This document shows, in pieces, positions 49,521 to 58,288 of a stretch of DNA of 64,000 nucleotides. Source of the stretch: Planomicrobium soli (GTDB lineage Bacteria > Bacillota > Bacilli > Bacillales_A > Planococcaceae). The DNA is taken from NCBI RefSeq assembly GCF_003014655.1, contig NZ_PYAT01000008.1, forward strand, positions 1-64,000, given 5' to 3'. The notes under the pieces are model-generated. The model was not told the origin of the DNA. It searched no databases and saw only the letters and a program-made list of their open reading frames with translations. Every line of letters begins with the position of its first letter. The first letter of the stretch is position 1. The position numbers and the translations under genes were made by a program.

Positions 49521-51047
49521 TTAAGGATAGACTAAATTTCCAGCTTTATCGTACACAGGTGCTCTGTTTTCTGTAGTTGTTTTTTCACGTATAGTTTCTC
49601 CGGTTGCCGGATCTGTTTGGCCATTTGCCGGCTGTTCGATAGAAGGTTCTCCGTCGTGGATACCGTCGCCATTCGTATCAACAAATCCAGCTTCTCCTTG
49701 AACAGGAACTTTTGCAGGTGCAGCCGGGGCATCATGAATGCCATCTCCATCACTATCAACAAAACCGGCTTCTCCTTGAACAGGAACTTCTGCAGGTGCA
49801 GCCGGAGCATCATGTACACCATCGCCATTTGCATCAACAAATCCAGCTTCTCCTGGCTGCGGTGCAACAGTTGTCCCAGTTTCCCCTTCAGTTGCCGCTG
49901 TTTCTGTTCGAGTCAGCGGATATACTTCCACTCGGTGAACCGGTGGATAGAAATCAGAAGAAATCGGCTGTACCTGGAGTTCTTGTCCGTTGGCGAGAAT
50001 AGAGCGCAGCACTTCAATGCGTACGCCTTCCGTGCCTTCCGCCTCCACTTTTTTGCCACTCGAAACAAAAGCGCTATATTGTTTGATCAATCGCGGTTTC
50101 ACTTTTTCTTCGCTTCCAATCTGGATTGCGTAAGTATAAACGAGTGGGTAGCCGCTCAAAGAAATGACAAGCGAATTGCCTTCGATTGCTGCGGCCAAAT
50201 CAAACGAGCTTGCATTCGGATTGGTGAAAACCAGGTCAATACCAAGAGAACGGTTAATCGCCGCTTCTTGGCCTATCGGCACCATTTCAGGCGGCGCATT
50301 TCCAATGCTCCGCTCTTCTATAGAAAAATTCGTTTTCAATACAGCTGTATAAATAGCCGATGCTACTTCTGTCAACTCCGCATCGGTCACGTCGGTCAAA
50401 TTCAATTCGCTGATAAAGTCCAAAAAGGAAAACTGGCTGCCAGCCGGAATTTCCACCCTTTGCATTGCCGTAATCACTTCGGCAATTCCAGCACTTTTTA
50501 AGTTATGCGGGAAAGAAACGTCCGCAATAATCTCTTTTTCCAGTCCAAGCAAATCGTCACTGATTGTCACACGCGTCTGTGTTTGCCCTGCCGCCAAGCT
50601 TTGTTCAAGCTTCGTATTAATAGTAGCTATATCCGTTTCAGTAAACTGAGCTACCGGAAATTGCTCTGCCAAAAACATGCCAGTTGTTTCAGGAGACAAA
50701 TGATAAACAAAATTATTTTGAGTTCCTGACTGAGCTTGGCCAACGGTTTCGTCCAAGAGGATTTCAGCGTTTTCAAGCGGATATTTTCCTGTAGCGTCCT
50801 GATAAGTCACATGAAGTTCAGCAGTTTCCCGCCATACTGCAGTTTGCCCGGTAAAGAGCAGTTTTGCATCGGCCAATGCCATATCAGAAACTTCTGTTGT
50901 CCCGATATAAGTATTTTCACCGAATTTCTGCGTCGGGAAAAGCCATGTATCGACTGCGTAAGCTCCTGCATTCGCAGTACCGAAAAACAGCATTGCAGCT
51001 GTTAAAATAACGATGAAAGTCTGTCCGAATAGTTTGTTGTTGTTCAT
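49521..51047 (-). CDS. Secreted VanW-domain protein with Ca-loop-like repeats, pilus locus
   Basis: The 508-residue protein has a signal peptide or anchor (about 8-30), an N-terminal region with DTWLFPTQKFGENTYIGT, and a VanW-like domain (roughly 190-300: GSQFSFLDFI, AIYTAVLKTNFSIEERS, then LVFTN and LVISLSG). The usual Cys-Gln of VanW domains (GGVCQVS) is replaced by TEVASA. The C-terminal part carries 26-residue repeats with DxNGDGxHD loops, resembling calcium-binding TSP3/dockerin-type loops. Its place just upstream of pilB suggests a pilus-linked surface role; the function is unknown. Confidence 0.65.
   Translation of the reverse strand: MNNNKLFGQTFIVILTAAMLFFGTANAGAYAVDTWLFPTQKFGENTYIGTTEVSDMALADAKLLFTGQTAVWRETAELHVTYQDATGKYPLENAEILLDETVGQAQSGTQNNFVYHLSPETTGMFLAEQFPVAQFTETDIATINTKLEQSLAAGQTQTRVTISDDLLGLEKEIIADVSFPHNLKSAGIAEVITAMQRVEIPAGSQFSFLDFISELNLTDVTDAELTEVASAIYTAVLKTNFSIEERSIGNAPPEMVPIGQEAAINRSLGIDLVFTNPNASSFDLAAAIEGNSLVISLSGYPLVYTYAIQIGSEEKVKPRLIKQYSAFVSSGKKVEAEGTEGVRIEVLRSILANGQELQVQPISSDFYPPVHRVEVYPLTRTETAATEGETGTTVAPQPGEAGFVDANGDGVHDAPAAPAEVPVQGEAGFVDSDGDGIHDAPAAPAKVPVQGEAGFVDTNGDGIHDGEPSIEQPANGQTDPATGETIREKTTTENRAPVYDKAGNLVYP
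49662..49862 (-). repeat. 78-bp in-frame direct repeats
   Basis: Two full units and one partial unit, spaced exactly 78 bp apart (for example at 49687, 49765 and 49843), encode GEAGFVDANGDGVHDAPAA-like 26-residue units. The DNA copies are nearly identical, so the array could expand or contract. Confidence 0.9.
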
Positions 51048-51048
51048 G

Positions 51049-51678
51049 TTAACGCTCCTTTCTGACAGGTTGAATCGATTGCATGCTGGCTGGTCGGGCC
51101 GGCACTGTCTCCAATTCCCGTTCTGGTGCTTTTATCGTTTCGCGCACCTGTAAGGTTTCACGAACTTTAATAGATTCCGGTGCTTTTTTCGCTTCTTGAA
51201 CTTCAGCTGTTTCTGGTTCTTTTACCGGATTCCGAACTTGCAAGGTTTCCCGCACCGCTATCTTCTCCGGCACTTTTATAGTCTCGCGTTCTTTCGAGGA
51301 TTCCGCCATTTTAATTGTTTCAGGTTTATTTGAAGGTTGATCTTGAAGTGCAGCTTCCTGACCTGGGCCTTCAGCAGTTGCCGCCGGTATCAAGGTTTTC
51401 CTTTTTGCTTTGCGTTCTTCAGCCAAACGCAGTTTTTCACTTTCTTCTTTTTCCACAATTTTCATGAAAACGATTGAGAAAAGCAAAGAAACCGCGATAA
51501 TAGCAAGGATTGCCATATACCATGCAAAACCGGTCTGAAGCAATACACCGATTGCTGCTGCAGCAACCGCACCTCCTGCCATCGCCATTTTTTTTGCCAT
51601 CGAAACGGCTTTGAATTGGAAAATTGCAACCGATAAAACTATGGCAGCAATCATAATGAGAAATAACAATCGAATCAA
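51049..51678 (-). CDS. Membrane protein with repetitive charged C-terminus, pilus locus
   Basis: I do not recognise this family. The 209-residue protein has two or three hydrophobic helices (about 1-20, 33-52 and 53-72, with FAWYMAILAIIAVSLLFSIVF), then a basic segment EERKAKRKT and a tail (about 110-209) made of degenerate 6-8 residue units such as RETIKVPE, RETLQVRN and APESIKVR. The tail alternates acidic and basic residues and is rich in Glu, Lys and Val. It lies 1 bp before the VanW-like gene, so it belongs to the pilus operon. Confidence 0.6.
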   Translation of the reverse strand: MIRLLFLIMIAAIVLSVAIFQFKAVSMAKKMAMAGGAVAAAAIGVLLQTGFAWYMAILAIIAVSLLFSIVFMKIVEKEESEKLRLAEERKAKRKTLIPAATAEGPGQEAALQDQPSNKPETIKMAESSKERETIKVPEKIAVRETLQVRNPVKEPETAEVQEAKKAPESIKVRETLQVRETIKAPERELETVPARPASMQSIQPVRKER

Positions 51679-51722
51679 CGTGTAACCCCCTGTATCTTTT
51701 GTAAACTTTCAGTTCTTGCTAG

Positions 51723-53201
51723 TTAATATTCAACTTCAAAATCAAATCCTGTATCGATAACGATCGGCACAGCCACATCCGTTGGCACGGTTTGGGTATT
51801 TTTCAACGTAACTCCGCAATTCTCCAAAAAAGTCGTGTAATTATCCATTTTGGTTACATGCACAGCAGTGTCCGTAGCTTGCCTTTTCGCGCCTGTCAGC
51901 GTAAAAGTTTTAGAAGGATCTTTTGTAAAGTAAATTAAAGAGCCGCTGTCGGAAAAGGTTACTTCTTTAGAGAGCCTTTCCAGATCGGTTTGGTTGATCC
52001 GGTCAATATCGATGCAGAGCCTGGAATAATTGGCAACTTCAAAATGATTTCCCCATTTAATGTTTGCGTCTGTTCTGTCTCCATAGCCCAGAATCAAAAA
52101 GTTGGTGTAATACATTTTGATGTTGTTATCCACATCCAGTTCTTTGACTATTATATTTTGCTTGATGCCGTTTTTTCCTAAGTTATTCAGATTGTTGCCG
52201 ACATCCAGTTTCCCGTTGATTACTAGATTGGCGTTCACCAAATTGTTCATGTTATTGAAAGCATCCATATCTGTATGTTTAACAATTACATTAACACCGT
52301 GAAAATTTAACGAGTTGCAATTGGTATTGCATACATAATTTACAAAAGAATCCGTATATACCCGGAAATCTTCGGGGTTATATCCTTCATTCTTAATATG
52401 GTTGATAAAAGTCATTAATTTTTCGCCCGGTTGCGACATGCATTCGTAAGGGGCTGTTGCGGTTCCTGTTCGTACTTCATGAAGCAATGTTGCGCAGGTT
52501 TTAGAACTCGAATTCAGCCTGAAAACATCGTCGTAACTAACATCTTTTTCTTGCGTAATTACAATAGTATCGACTTTAAGTGCTTCATCGGGATTTAAAA
52601 ACGTATCAGGCACTTCAATTTTAAAAGAAGTGGACAATTTTTTGGCCGCTTCTTTTGAAGTCCCCTCTATTTCAAGTTCTACTATTATTTGTTCAAGTGC
52701 TGTGTCGCTTGAAGTAAATGGAGTACTAGTCACCGATTTGATCAAATAACTGATCTGCCCCTCCTGGAAAGGGGTCTTTTTGAAAGTTGTTTGATTTTCC
52801 GCGATTTCTCTCAACTGTGCTATTTTCTTAGCAATTTCTTCAAGGTAAAGCTTTCTCATGTCTTGATCGATTTTCTGCTCCCAGGCAGACCTTTTTGCTG
52901 CTGTATCACATTGCGCTCCTGTGGGCGGTACAATGCAGCTGATCAAGTTATTCAAAGCCAATTGAGTTTGCGCGGAGACACGTTCTCTAGTCTTATCAAT
53001 ATCCATTTCAAACCGGGAAGCGTAATCCACTACTCCCATCTCAGCTGCTGCCACTGACTGATTTGTTGTATCGACTGTCTTTTCCTGTTTGGCATGGCTC
53101 ATTGAACCCGATAAAAAGATGGCAGAAAAACCAAAAAACAGCATAATTACCAGAAGAACGACAAGAAGAGCATATCCACGTTGATTGGTTAAATAGTTCA
53201 C
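51723..53201 (-). CDS. pilX: Large PilX-like minor pilin with long unique C-terminal domain
   Basis: The 492-residue protein begins MNYLTNQRGYALLVVLLVIMLFFGF: a short basic leader ending in Gly, then a pilin-type helix without Glu5 (Val instead), as in PilX and GspK. The C-terminal 450 residues are Asn/Asp-rich with at least eight cysteines (including VCNTNC) and contain turns like LVNANLVINGKLDVGNNLNNLG that suggest beta-solenoid. It probably sits at the pilus tip and could be an adhesin, which is inference. It follows the two small prepilins. Confidence 0.7.
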   Translation of the reverse strand: MNYLTNQRGYALLVVLLVIMLFFGFSAIFLSGSMSHAKQEKTVDTTNQSVAAAEMGVVDYASRFEMDIDKTRERVSAQTQLALNNLISCIVPPTGAQCDTAAKRSAWEQKIDQDMRKLYLEEIAKKIAQLREIAENQTTFKKTPFQEGQISYLIKSVTSTPFTSSDTALEQIIVELEIEGTSKEAAKKLSTSFKIEVPDTFLNPDEALKVDTIVITQEKDVSYDDVFRLNSSSKTCATLLHEVRTGTATAPYECMSQPGEKLMTFINHIKNEGYNPEDFRVYTDSFVNYVCNTNCNSLNFHGVNVIVKHTDMDAFNNMNNLVNANLVINGKLDVGNNLNNLGKNGIKQNIIVKELDVDNNIKMYYTNFLILGYGDRTDANIKWGNHFEVANYSRLCIDIDRINQTDLERLSKEVTFSDSGSLIYFTKDPSKTFTLTGAKRQATDTAVHVTKMDNYTTFLENCGVTLKNTQTVPTDVAVPIVIDTGFDFEVEY

Positions 53202-53214
53202 TTTAGATACCCCC

Positions 53215-53682
53215 TTACTTCATGCTGGTCAAAATTCTGGTCAATTTGGTCCGGACCGACACCAATTTGCTCGGATTCTTCGAATCGGAGACGGTCAATA
53301 AGACAGCAACGTGCGCTTTTGTAGGCTCCAGTTTCTGGTTTTCATTCCATACAGCAAATTCAACTTCGTTTATCGTCCCTGTATACTTGTACTTGCTTTC
53401 AGTTATTGGCCGAAAGTTGCCGCAAATGCTGTCTTTGCAACTTTTCAGCTCTATTGCGTTGTTTTGGAATCTTAAATAATATTCATCGCTTTTCCGGTGT
53501 TCATTGCTCAATGTCGCCATGATCAGGTTGGCGTTCTGCTGCAGATGCGTTTTGCCGGTTTCTGAAATGCTATGCTGTGATCCTGTTGAGAGCACGGTCC
53601 AGCCAATCATGGCGATAATCGAAACGAGTGTAATAGAAGCCAGCACTTCAACAAACGAAATCCCTTTTTGATCGCCTCTCAT
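53215..53682 (-). CDS. pilW: Minor prepilin (PilW-like)
   Basis: I set the start at the ATG at 53682 (AGGTGAAT upstream), giving 155 residues: leader MRGDQKG, cleaved before ISFVEVLASITLVSIIAMIG with Glu at mature position 5. Mature residue 1 is Ile, which is unusual but tolerated. The globular part has one Cys pair (SCKDSICG). It starts right after the upstream prepilin gene and precedes the PilX-like gene. Confidence 0.78.
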   Translation of the reverse strand: MRGDQKGISFVEVLASITLVSIIAMIGWTVLSTGSQHSISETGKTHLQQNANLIMATLSNEHRKSDEYYLRFQNNAIELKSCKDSICGNFRPITESKYKYTGTINEVEFAVWNENQKLEPTKAHVAVLLTVSDSKNPSKLVSVRTKLTRILTSMK

Positions 53683-53683
53683 C

Positions 53684-54193
53684 TTATTCACCTGAACTTT
53701 CGACCCTGTAAGGGATATAAGAATAAGTTTCACTGCTTAACTGGCTGCCTCCGTAAACTTTCAGATGGACCTTGTATAATTTTATTTTGTCCGTCACTTC
53801 ACATTGTGTTAAAGTAGCGGAATCTGTTTGGCACTTTAAATAGATATCCGTTTCGTAACGATAATCCCCTTGCTTTTCAAATCTCAGGAAATCCGGATTG
53901 GTGGTTTTCAGCTGATAGCCCAATGCTGTCATCTCCTGCGAAATTTTTGTAATAGCCAAGTAATCTGGAACTAATAGACTATTCCATTTATCGCCAGCTA
54001 CAACTTCTGCCACTTCATGCCTTGCCAGATTCATCGTGTCTAATTTAGTTCCTGTCTTGGCATTAAACTGAGTCATTTGTGGAAAAATTGTCATGATGCC
54101 TACGAAGATTATGCTAAGGATAACGATTGCCGCAAGGACTTCCACTAATGAAAATCCTTTATCATTTTTGAAATCGACTTTCACTATCTTCAT
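53684..54193 (-). CDS. pilV: Minor prepilin (PilV-like)
   Basis: A 169-residue prepilin with leader MKIVKVDFKNDKG, cleaved before FSLVEVLAAIVILSIIFVGIM with Glu at mature position 5. A GTG directly before the ATG (54196) is an alternative start. A possible Cys pair (LKCQ...TQCE) lies in the C-terminal part. It is the first gene of the pilus operon. Minor pilins of this set usually prime assembly. Confidence 0.8.
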   Translation of the reverse strand: MKIVKVDFKNDKGFSLVEVLAAIVILSIIFVGIMTIFPQMTQFNAKTGTKLDTMNLARHEVAEVVAGDKWNSLLVPDYLAITKISQEMTALGYQLKTTNPDFLRFEKQGDYRYETDIYLKCQTDSATLTQCEVTDKIKLYKVHLKVYGGSQLSSETYSYIPYRVESSGE

Positions 54194-54332
54194 CACCCTG
54201 TACTTTCTAGTAAGCTTATCTCCTTTAAATTGGATAATTTAAATGTATAAAGATTTAAATAGTGCTATTGCTTATTATTACATTTAAATTAAATTTCTGC
54301 ACCGTTTATTTCTATGAAAATCTATTCTTTTT

Positions 54333-54360
54333 AATATAAATTTTATTTTATTTTTTGCAA
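54333..54360 (-). promoter_or_regulatory. Candidate promoter of the pilus operon
   Basis: The minus strand shows TTGCAA (54355-54360), a 16-bp spacer and TATATT (54333-54338), between the GGDEF-gene terminator and pilV. The stretch is very AT-rich, so a chance match is possible. It would leave a leader of about 130 nt. Confidence 0.35.
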
Positions 54361-54368
54361 TTCATAGG

Positions 54369-54409
54369 AAAAAAGGCTGGAAGAAGGAATTTCCCCTTCT
54401 GCCAGCCTT
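54369..54409 (-). terminator. GGDEF gene terminator
   Basis: The hairpin AAGGCTGGCAGAAGG / CCTTCTTCCAGCC with a loop is followed by a minus-strand T run at the end of the diguanylate cyclase gene. It separates that gene from the pilus operon. Confidence 0.88.
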
Positions 54410-56111
54410 ATTTCGCGTACGCCGCCACTTTGTTTCGCCCTGCTTGTTTTGCTCCGATATAAAGTGCCCGGTCGGCATTGCGGATTAATGCCATCCCATC
54501 ATCACTGTCTTCTGGAGCGGTCGATACCCCGATGCTCAAGGTAATATTAATGATTTGAAGTTCCCTTTCCGTCCCAAGATCATTGACAATTTCAAAAGGG
54601 TGAATTTCAATTCGCTTCCGGAGATTTTCCGCAAACAATAACGCCAAGTCTTTGCCGTAGTTTGGCAAAAGCACAACAAACTCTTCGCCGCCATAGCGTG
54701 CACAAATTCCTTCGCCGCCAACTTCTTCTTCAATAATGCGGGCAAGCTGGATGAGGATGTCATTGCCGCTTTGATGGCCATATTGGTCGTTAATTCCTTT
54801 AAACCGGTCAATGTCCATCATAACCAGTGATAATTGATCTAATTCCCCGTTACCGATCTTCACCATATTTTTTTGAAGTTGATCATCCATATAGCGGTAA
54901 TTGTAAAGTTTCGTCAGCCCGCAGCGTTCGCTGATGGCGATTGCTTGCTGCAGATAGCTTGCCTTTTCCAAAGAAACCGCAAAATACGTGCTTAATATAT
55001 CAATAATCTGAAGCTGATGATTGGCGAATGCATACTTCTGGCGGGATGCCAGCATCAAGACACCCTCGGTTTTATTGTTCCGGGCGATCGGAGTCGCCAT
55101 TATGCTTTCTGTATCAATTGGCAGATGGCCCGTAACAATATCTGACCATTGGGATTTCCTATCGTAGATAATTGCAGCATTGGTTGTGACCACTTTGCCT
55201 CCAATTCCCTGGTTATAACGCACAGGCGGGACAGTTGGTTTTTGCAATTCCATATTCTCGAACATTCTAAGCATCTGCAACTGATTGTCACGATAATCCA
55301 AAACATAGGCATAGTCCGCTTTGAAGAGATCTGCTACTTGAACCACAAACTGATCGAGCACTTCATCTGTAGAAAGCCGAGCAGCCAATTGATGTCCTAT
55401 ATCGCCCGCTTTTTTCAATTCCACATTAATCTTTTCAGAGCTGTTATACATCTTCATAATCGCCGTCATGATAAAGAAAGGTATTCCTAGAAAAAGTAAG
55501 GCTGATAGGCCGATGTACATTTCAGAAAAGTAAAGGGCCAGTGCATATGGAAATACTAACAGTGTTATTGAAAGGTCCCATATCATATCTACTGAAAAAA
55601 ACTTAGGATCAGCTCCAGTGTATTTATCATAATAGTAGAAGATCAATTGATTGACTAAAAATGAGGTAAATTGAAAAACAAAAGCATAAAGAACAATCTT
55701 TTCAATATTCAGCGAGCCAAGTTGGCCGCCGACTGCAAAAAAGGCAAGGCCAGCGGATAAAGAAGCGGTGAAAAACATAAGGGAATTAAAAGGAATCCGG
55801 AATGATAACGGCTCTGAGGTTCTGCTTCTTAAAATAACAATAAATACTGTCAGCTGAGAAAAAAGAATTTCGATAAATATTCCATACTTTAAAAACACGG
55901 CGACAGTGGCCCATTGGACCAAATAAGTTGAGGAACCGTTAATGTTCATTGGCATTAAACAAGCGATGATAAAAAACAAGGCATAAGCCAATAAATTCCA
56001 ACCATCTATTTCAGGAGGCGGATATTTTTGATAGACAAAAAACAAGCCGACTGGAACGATTAATATCCAGAGAGACCAAAGAACTGTTTTTCTTTTGGTA
56101 GTAACAGGCAT
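54408..56111 (-). CDS. Membrane GAF-GGDEF diguanylate cyclase
   Basis: The 567-residue protein should make c-di-GMP. It has six or seven N-terminal membrane helices (about 10-225), a GAF domain (about 245-390) and a GGDEF domain (about 405-565) with the active site RYGGEEFVVLLP and the upstream DIDRFKGINDQYGHQ metal/substrate motif. The RxxD inhibitory site seven residues before the signature Arg is absent (it reads GGEG), so product inhibition may be weak. It lies between folC and the pilus operon on the same strand. Confidence 0.9.
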   Translation of the reverse strand: MPVTTKRKTVLWSLWILIVPVGLFFVYQKYPPPEIDGWNLLAYALFFIIACLMPMNINGSSTYLVQWATVAVFLKYGIFIEILFSQLTVFIVILRSRTSEPLSFRIPFNSLMFFTASLSAGLAFFAVGGQLGSLNIEKIVLYAFVFQFTSFLVNQLIFYYYDKYTGADPKFFSVDMIWDLSITLLVFPYALALYFSEMYIGLSALLFLGIPFFIMTAIMKMYNSSEKINVELKKAGDIGHQLAARLSTDEVLDQFVVQVADLFKADYAYVLDYRDNQLQMLRMFENMELQKPTVPPVRYNQGIGGKVVTTNAAIIYDRKSQWSDIVTGHLPIDTESIMATPIARNNKTEGVLMLASRQKYAFANHQLQIIDILSTYFAVSLEKASYLQQAIAISERCGLTKLYNYRYMDDQLQKNMVKIGNGELDQLSLVMMDIDRFKGINDQYGHQSGNDILIQLARIIEEEVGGEGICARYGGEEFVVLLPNYGKDLALLFAENLRKRIEIHPFEIVNDLGTERELQIINITLSIGVSTAPEDSDDGMALIRNADRALYIGAKQAGRNKVAAYAK

Positions 56112-56180
56112 AGCATCTTCTCCCTTTATAATAATCGCTCAGTTGGCATTTTGTAACTTTTAAGGTCTATAGATAGGATA

Positions 56181-57353
56181 TTAAAAAATTCGGAACTCCC
56201 TTTCTCGCAAACCTGATAATAAATAGAGCGAACCCGTGACTATTGTCACTTCTTTTTCTTCTCTTTCAGGTAATATATCATACATATTCCGAATTGTCTT
56301 TATTTTACTTTTACTTTCTTCAAATAAAGTTTGGGCTGGCAGTGCACGTTCATTCTCAAAATCAATAAAAGTAAAATGTTCACTCACTTTTTCTAGTTGA
56401 CGTAAGACAGTTATGTAATCCTTGTCTTTCAGCATTCCCAAAACGATATGAATTTTTTCATTTGGATAGGTTTCTTTTATCGTTTCTACAAGCGCCTGGA
56501 TGCTTTCGGTATTATGCGCGCCATCAAAAATCACATTCGGAGAGATTTCTTCAAAACGGTTTGAAATTACTGCTTTTGCAAGACCAGCTTCCGCTTTAGC
56601 ATCGTCATAACGAAACTGCAGAATTTCTTTTGCCGCTTCAAGGGCGACTGCCGCATTGTGGCGCTGGTGTTTGCCTTTGAGCTTTAGTTCCGCTTGAACC
56701 GGCTGTTTCGGTTCGATCACTTCTGAATGAAGGAGGTTGGCTGTTTCAACGACAATTCTCTTTGCTTTGTCCGGCAAGTTGCCAATTACGACAGGCTGCC
56801 ACTTTTTAATGATGCCGGCCTTATGCCAAGCAATATCCTCTATCGTCTCGCCAAGAAAATTCGTGTGGTCGAGCGCAATAGAAGGAATGATCGATACAAT
56901 CGGAGTGATGACGTTCGTGCTGTCATACCGCCCGCCCATTCCCGCTTCAATAATGGTGATATCCGGGCTGTTTTTATGGAACGACAAAAAAGCAGCAGCT
57001 GTCAGCAACTCAAATTCGGTGAGCGGCGTTTTGATGCTAGCAAGCTGTTCCATGACGGCATCCATCTCTTTTTCGGAAATCGGGACACCATCCACTTGGA
57101 TTTGGTCATGGACATCAATAATCGCTGGCGAATAAAAATTGCCTACTGATAGTCCATGTTCACGCAAAACGCCAGCAAGCAGAGTTGCAGTAGAACCTTT
57201 GCCGTTTGTCCCGGCAATATGGACGAATTTTCCCAATAAGTGCGGATTCCCAAGTTCTTCGAGAGCAGAAGAAATAGCTGTTAGACCGGGTATAATTTCT
57301 GAATTAGTATTTATTTTCCATTTGTTGACATAGTGAGCGAACCCTTTTATCAT
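56181..57353 (-). CDS. folC: Bifunctional folylpolyglutamate/dihydrofolate synthase
   Basis: FolC adds glutamates to folates and, in many bacteria, makes dihydrofolate. The 390-residue protein has GTNGKGSTATLLAGVL (P-loop), ELLTAAAFLSF, and FDGAHNTESI. I use the ATG at 57353 with AGAAGG upstream; a start at 57374 would add seven residues. It is slightly shorter than the B. subtilis enzyme. In Bacillus it directly follows valS; here several genes intervene. Confidence 0.94.
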   Translation of the reverse strand: MIKGFAHYVNKWKINTNSEIIPGLTAISSALEELGNPHLLGKFVHIAGTNGKGSTATLLAGVLREHGLSVGNFYSPAIIDVHDQIQVDGVPISEKEMDAVMEQLASIKTPLTEFELLTAAAFLSFHKNSPDITIIEAGMGGRYDSTNVITPIVSIIPSIALDHTNFLGETIEDIAWHKAGIIKKWQPVVIGNLPDKAKRIVVETANLLHSEVIEPKQPVQAELKLKGKHQRHNAAVALEAAKEILQFRYDDAKAEAGLAKAVISNRFEEISPNVIFDGAHNTESIQALVETIKETYPNEKIHIVLGMLKDKDYITVLRQLEKVSEHFTFIDFENERALPAQTLFEESKSKIKTIRNMYDILPEREEKEVTIVTGSLYLLSGLREREFRIF

Positions 57354-57424
57354 AAGGCACCTTCTTTCCTGCAAAAAACATGTTAAACTTTATAGGATAA
57401 TTATAGCATGAAGGTGGAGTAGAA

Positions 57425-58288
57425 ATGACAACATGTTGGGTGATCTACAACGGCAGTTTGGTCTCGGATAAGTTTGCAGATCAAGCCAGGCTTGTGGCCG
57501 AAGCAGCGGAACGTGCGGGCGTGTCAGCCCGGATGATGAAAAATTATGAAACGGTGATGGATTTAGCATCAGACCTGGACTTGCCTGACTTTGCCGTCTT
57601 GCTCGACAAGGATATCTTGCTCGGCTATTTTTTGGAAAGCCGCGGCGTACCCGTTTATAATGACCCCGCCATCATCGATCTTTGCGATAATAAGGCAACG
57701 CAGTATATCCGGTTGGCATCCCTTGGCTTGCCGATGCCGAAGACCATTATCGCGCCAAAAGTTTATCCGAATTTCTCCATATTGGAATCCGGCTATTTTG
57801 AACAGGTTATCGAGCAGCTGGGCTTCCCGTTGATTATTAAGGAAGGCCATGGCTCGTTCGGTATGAAAGTATATTTGATAGAAGATGAAGCTGCTTTTTA
57901 CAAAAAAGTCGAAGAGCTGCGAGGCATTGATTTTGTTTTCCAGGAATTTATTCATACGAGCCGCGGACGCGATGTAAGGGTGAACATTGTCGGGGGCAAA
58001 ATCGTAGCTGCCATGTACCGCCATTCAGAAACGGATTTCCGCGCAAACATCACAAACGGCGGCAAGGCCTCCCCTATTGATCTGACCGAGGCACAGAAAA
58101 AGCTGGCCTTGCAAGCTGCAGAAGCAGTTGGGGCAATTTTTGCGGGTGTTGACTTACTTTTCGGTGAGGATGAAGAACCTCTTGTCTGCGAAGTGAACGC
58201 TGCAGCCCACATCCGCAACATTTTGAACGTTACAGGCGTTAATGTAGCGGATGCGATGATTGCGTATATATTGGAGGACTTGGCATGA
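57425..58288 (+). CDS. ATP-grasp ligase, RimK family (first of pair)
   Basis: The 287-residue protein has the RimK/LysX-type ATP-grasp fold: N-terminal domain (1-95), then FPLIIKEGHGSFGMKVYLI (ATP-binding Lys and glycine-rich loop), DVRVNIVGGKIVAAMYR and a C-terminal metal-binding EVNAAAHIRN. Such enzymes form amide bonds using ATP, often adding Glu or another amino acid to an acceptor. The acceptor is unknown. Starts with GGTGGAG spacing and overlaps the next ATP-grasp gene by 4 bp. Confidence 0.82.
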   Translation: MTTCWVIYNGSLVSDKFADQARLVAEAAERAGVSARMMKNYETVMDLASDLDLPDFAVLLDKDILLGYFLESRGVPVYNDPAIIDLCDNKATQYIRLASLGLPMPKTIIAPKVYPNFSILESGYFEQVIEQLGFPLIIKEGHGSFGMKVYLIEDEAAFYKKVEELRGIDFVFQEFIHTSRGRDVRVNIVGGKIVAAMYRHSETDFRANITNGGKASPIDLTEAQKKLALQAAEAVGAIFAGVDLLFGEDEEPLVCEVNAAAHIRNILNVTGVNVADAMIAYILEDLA

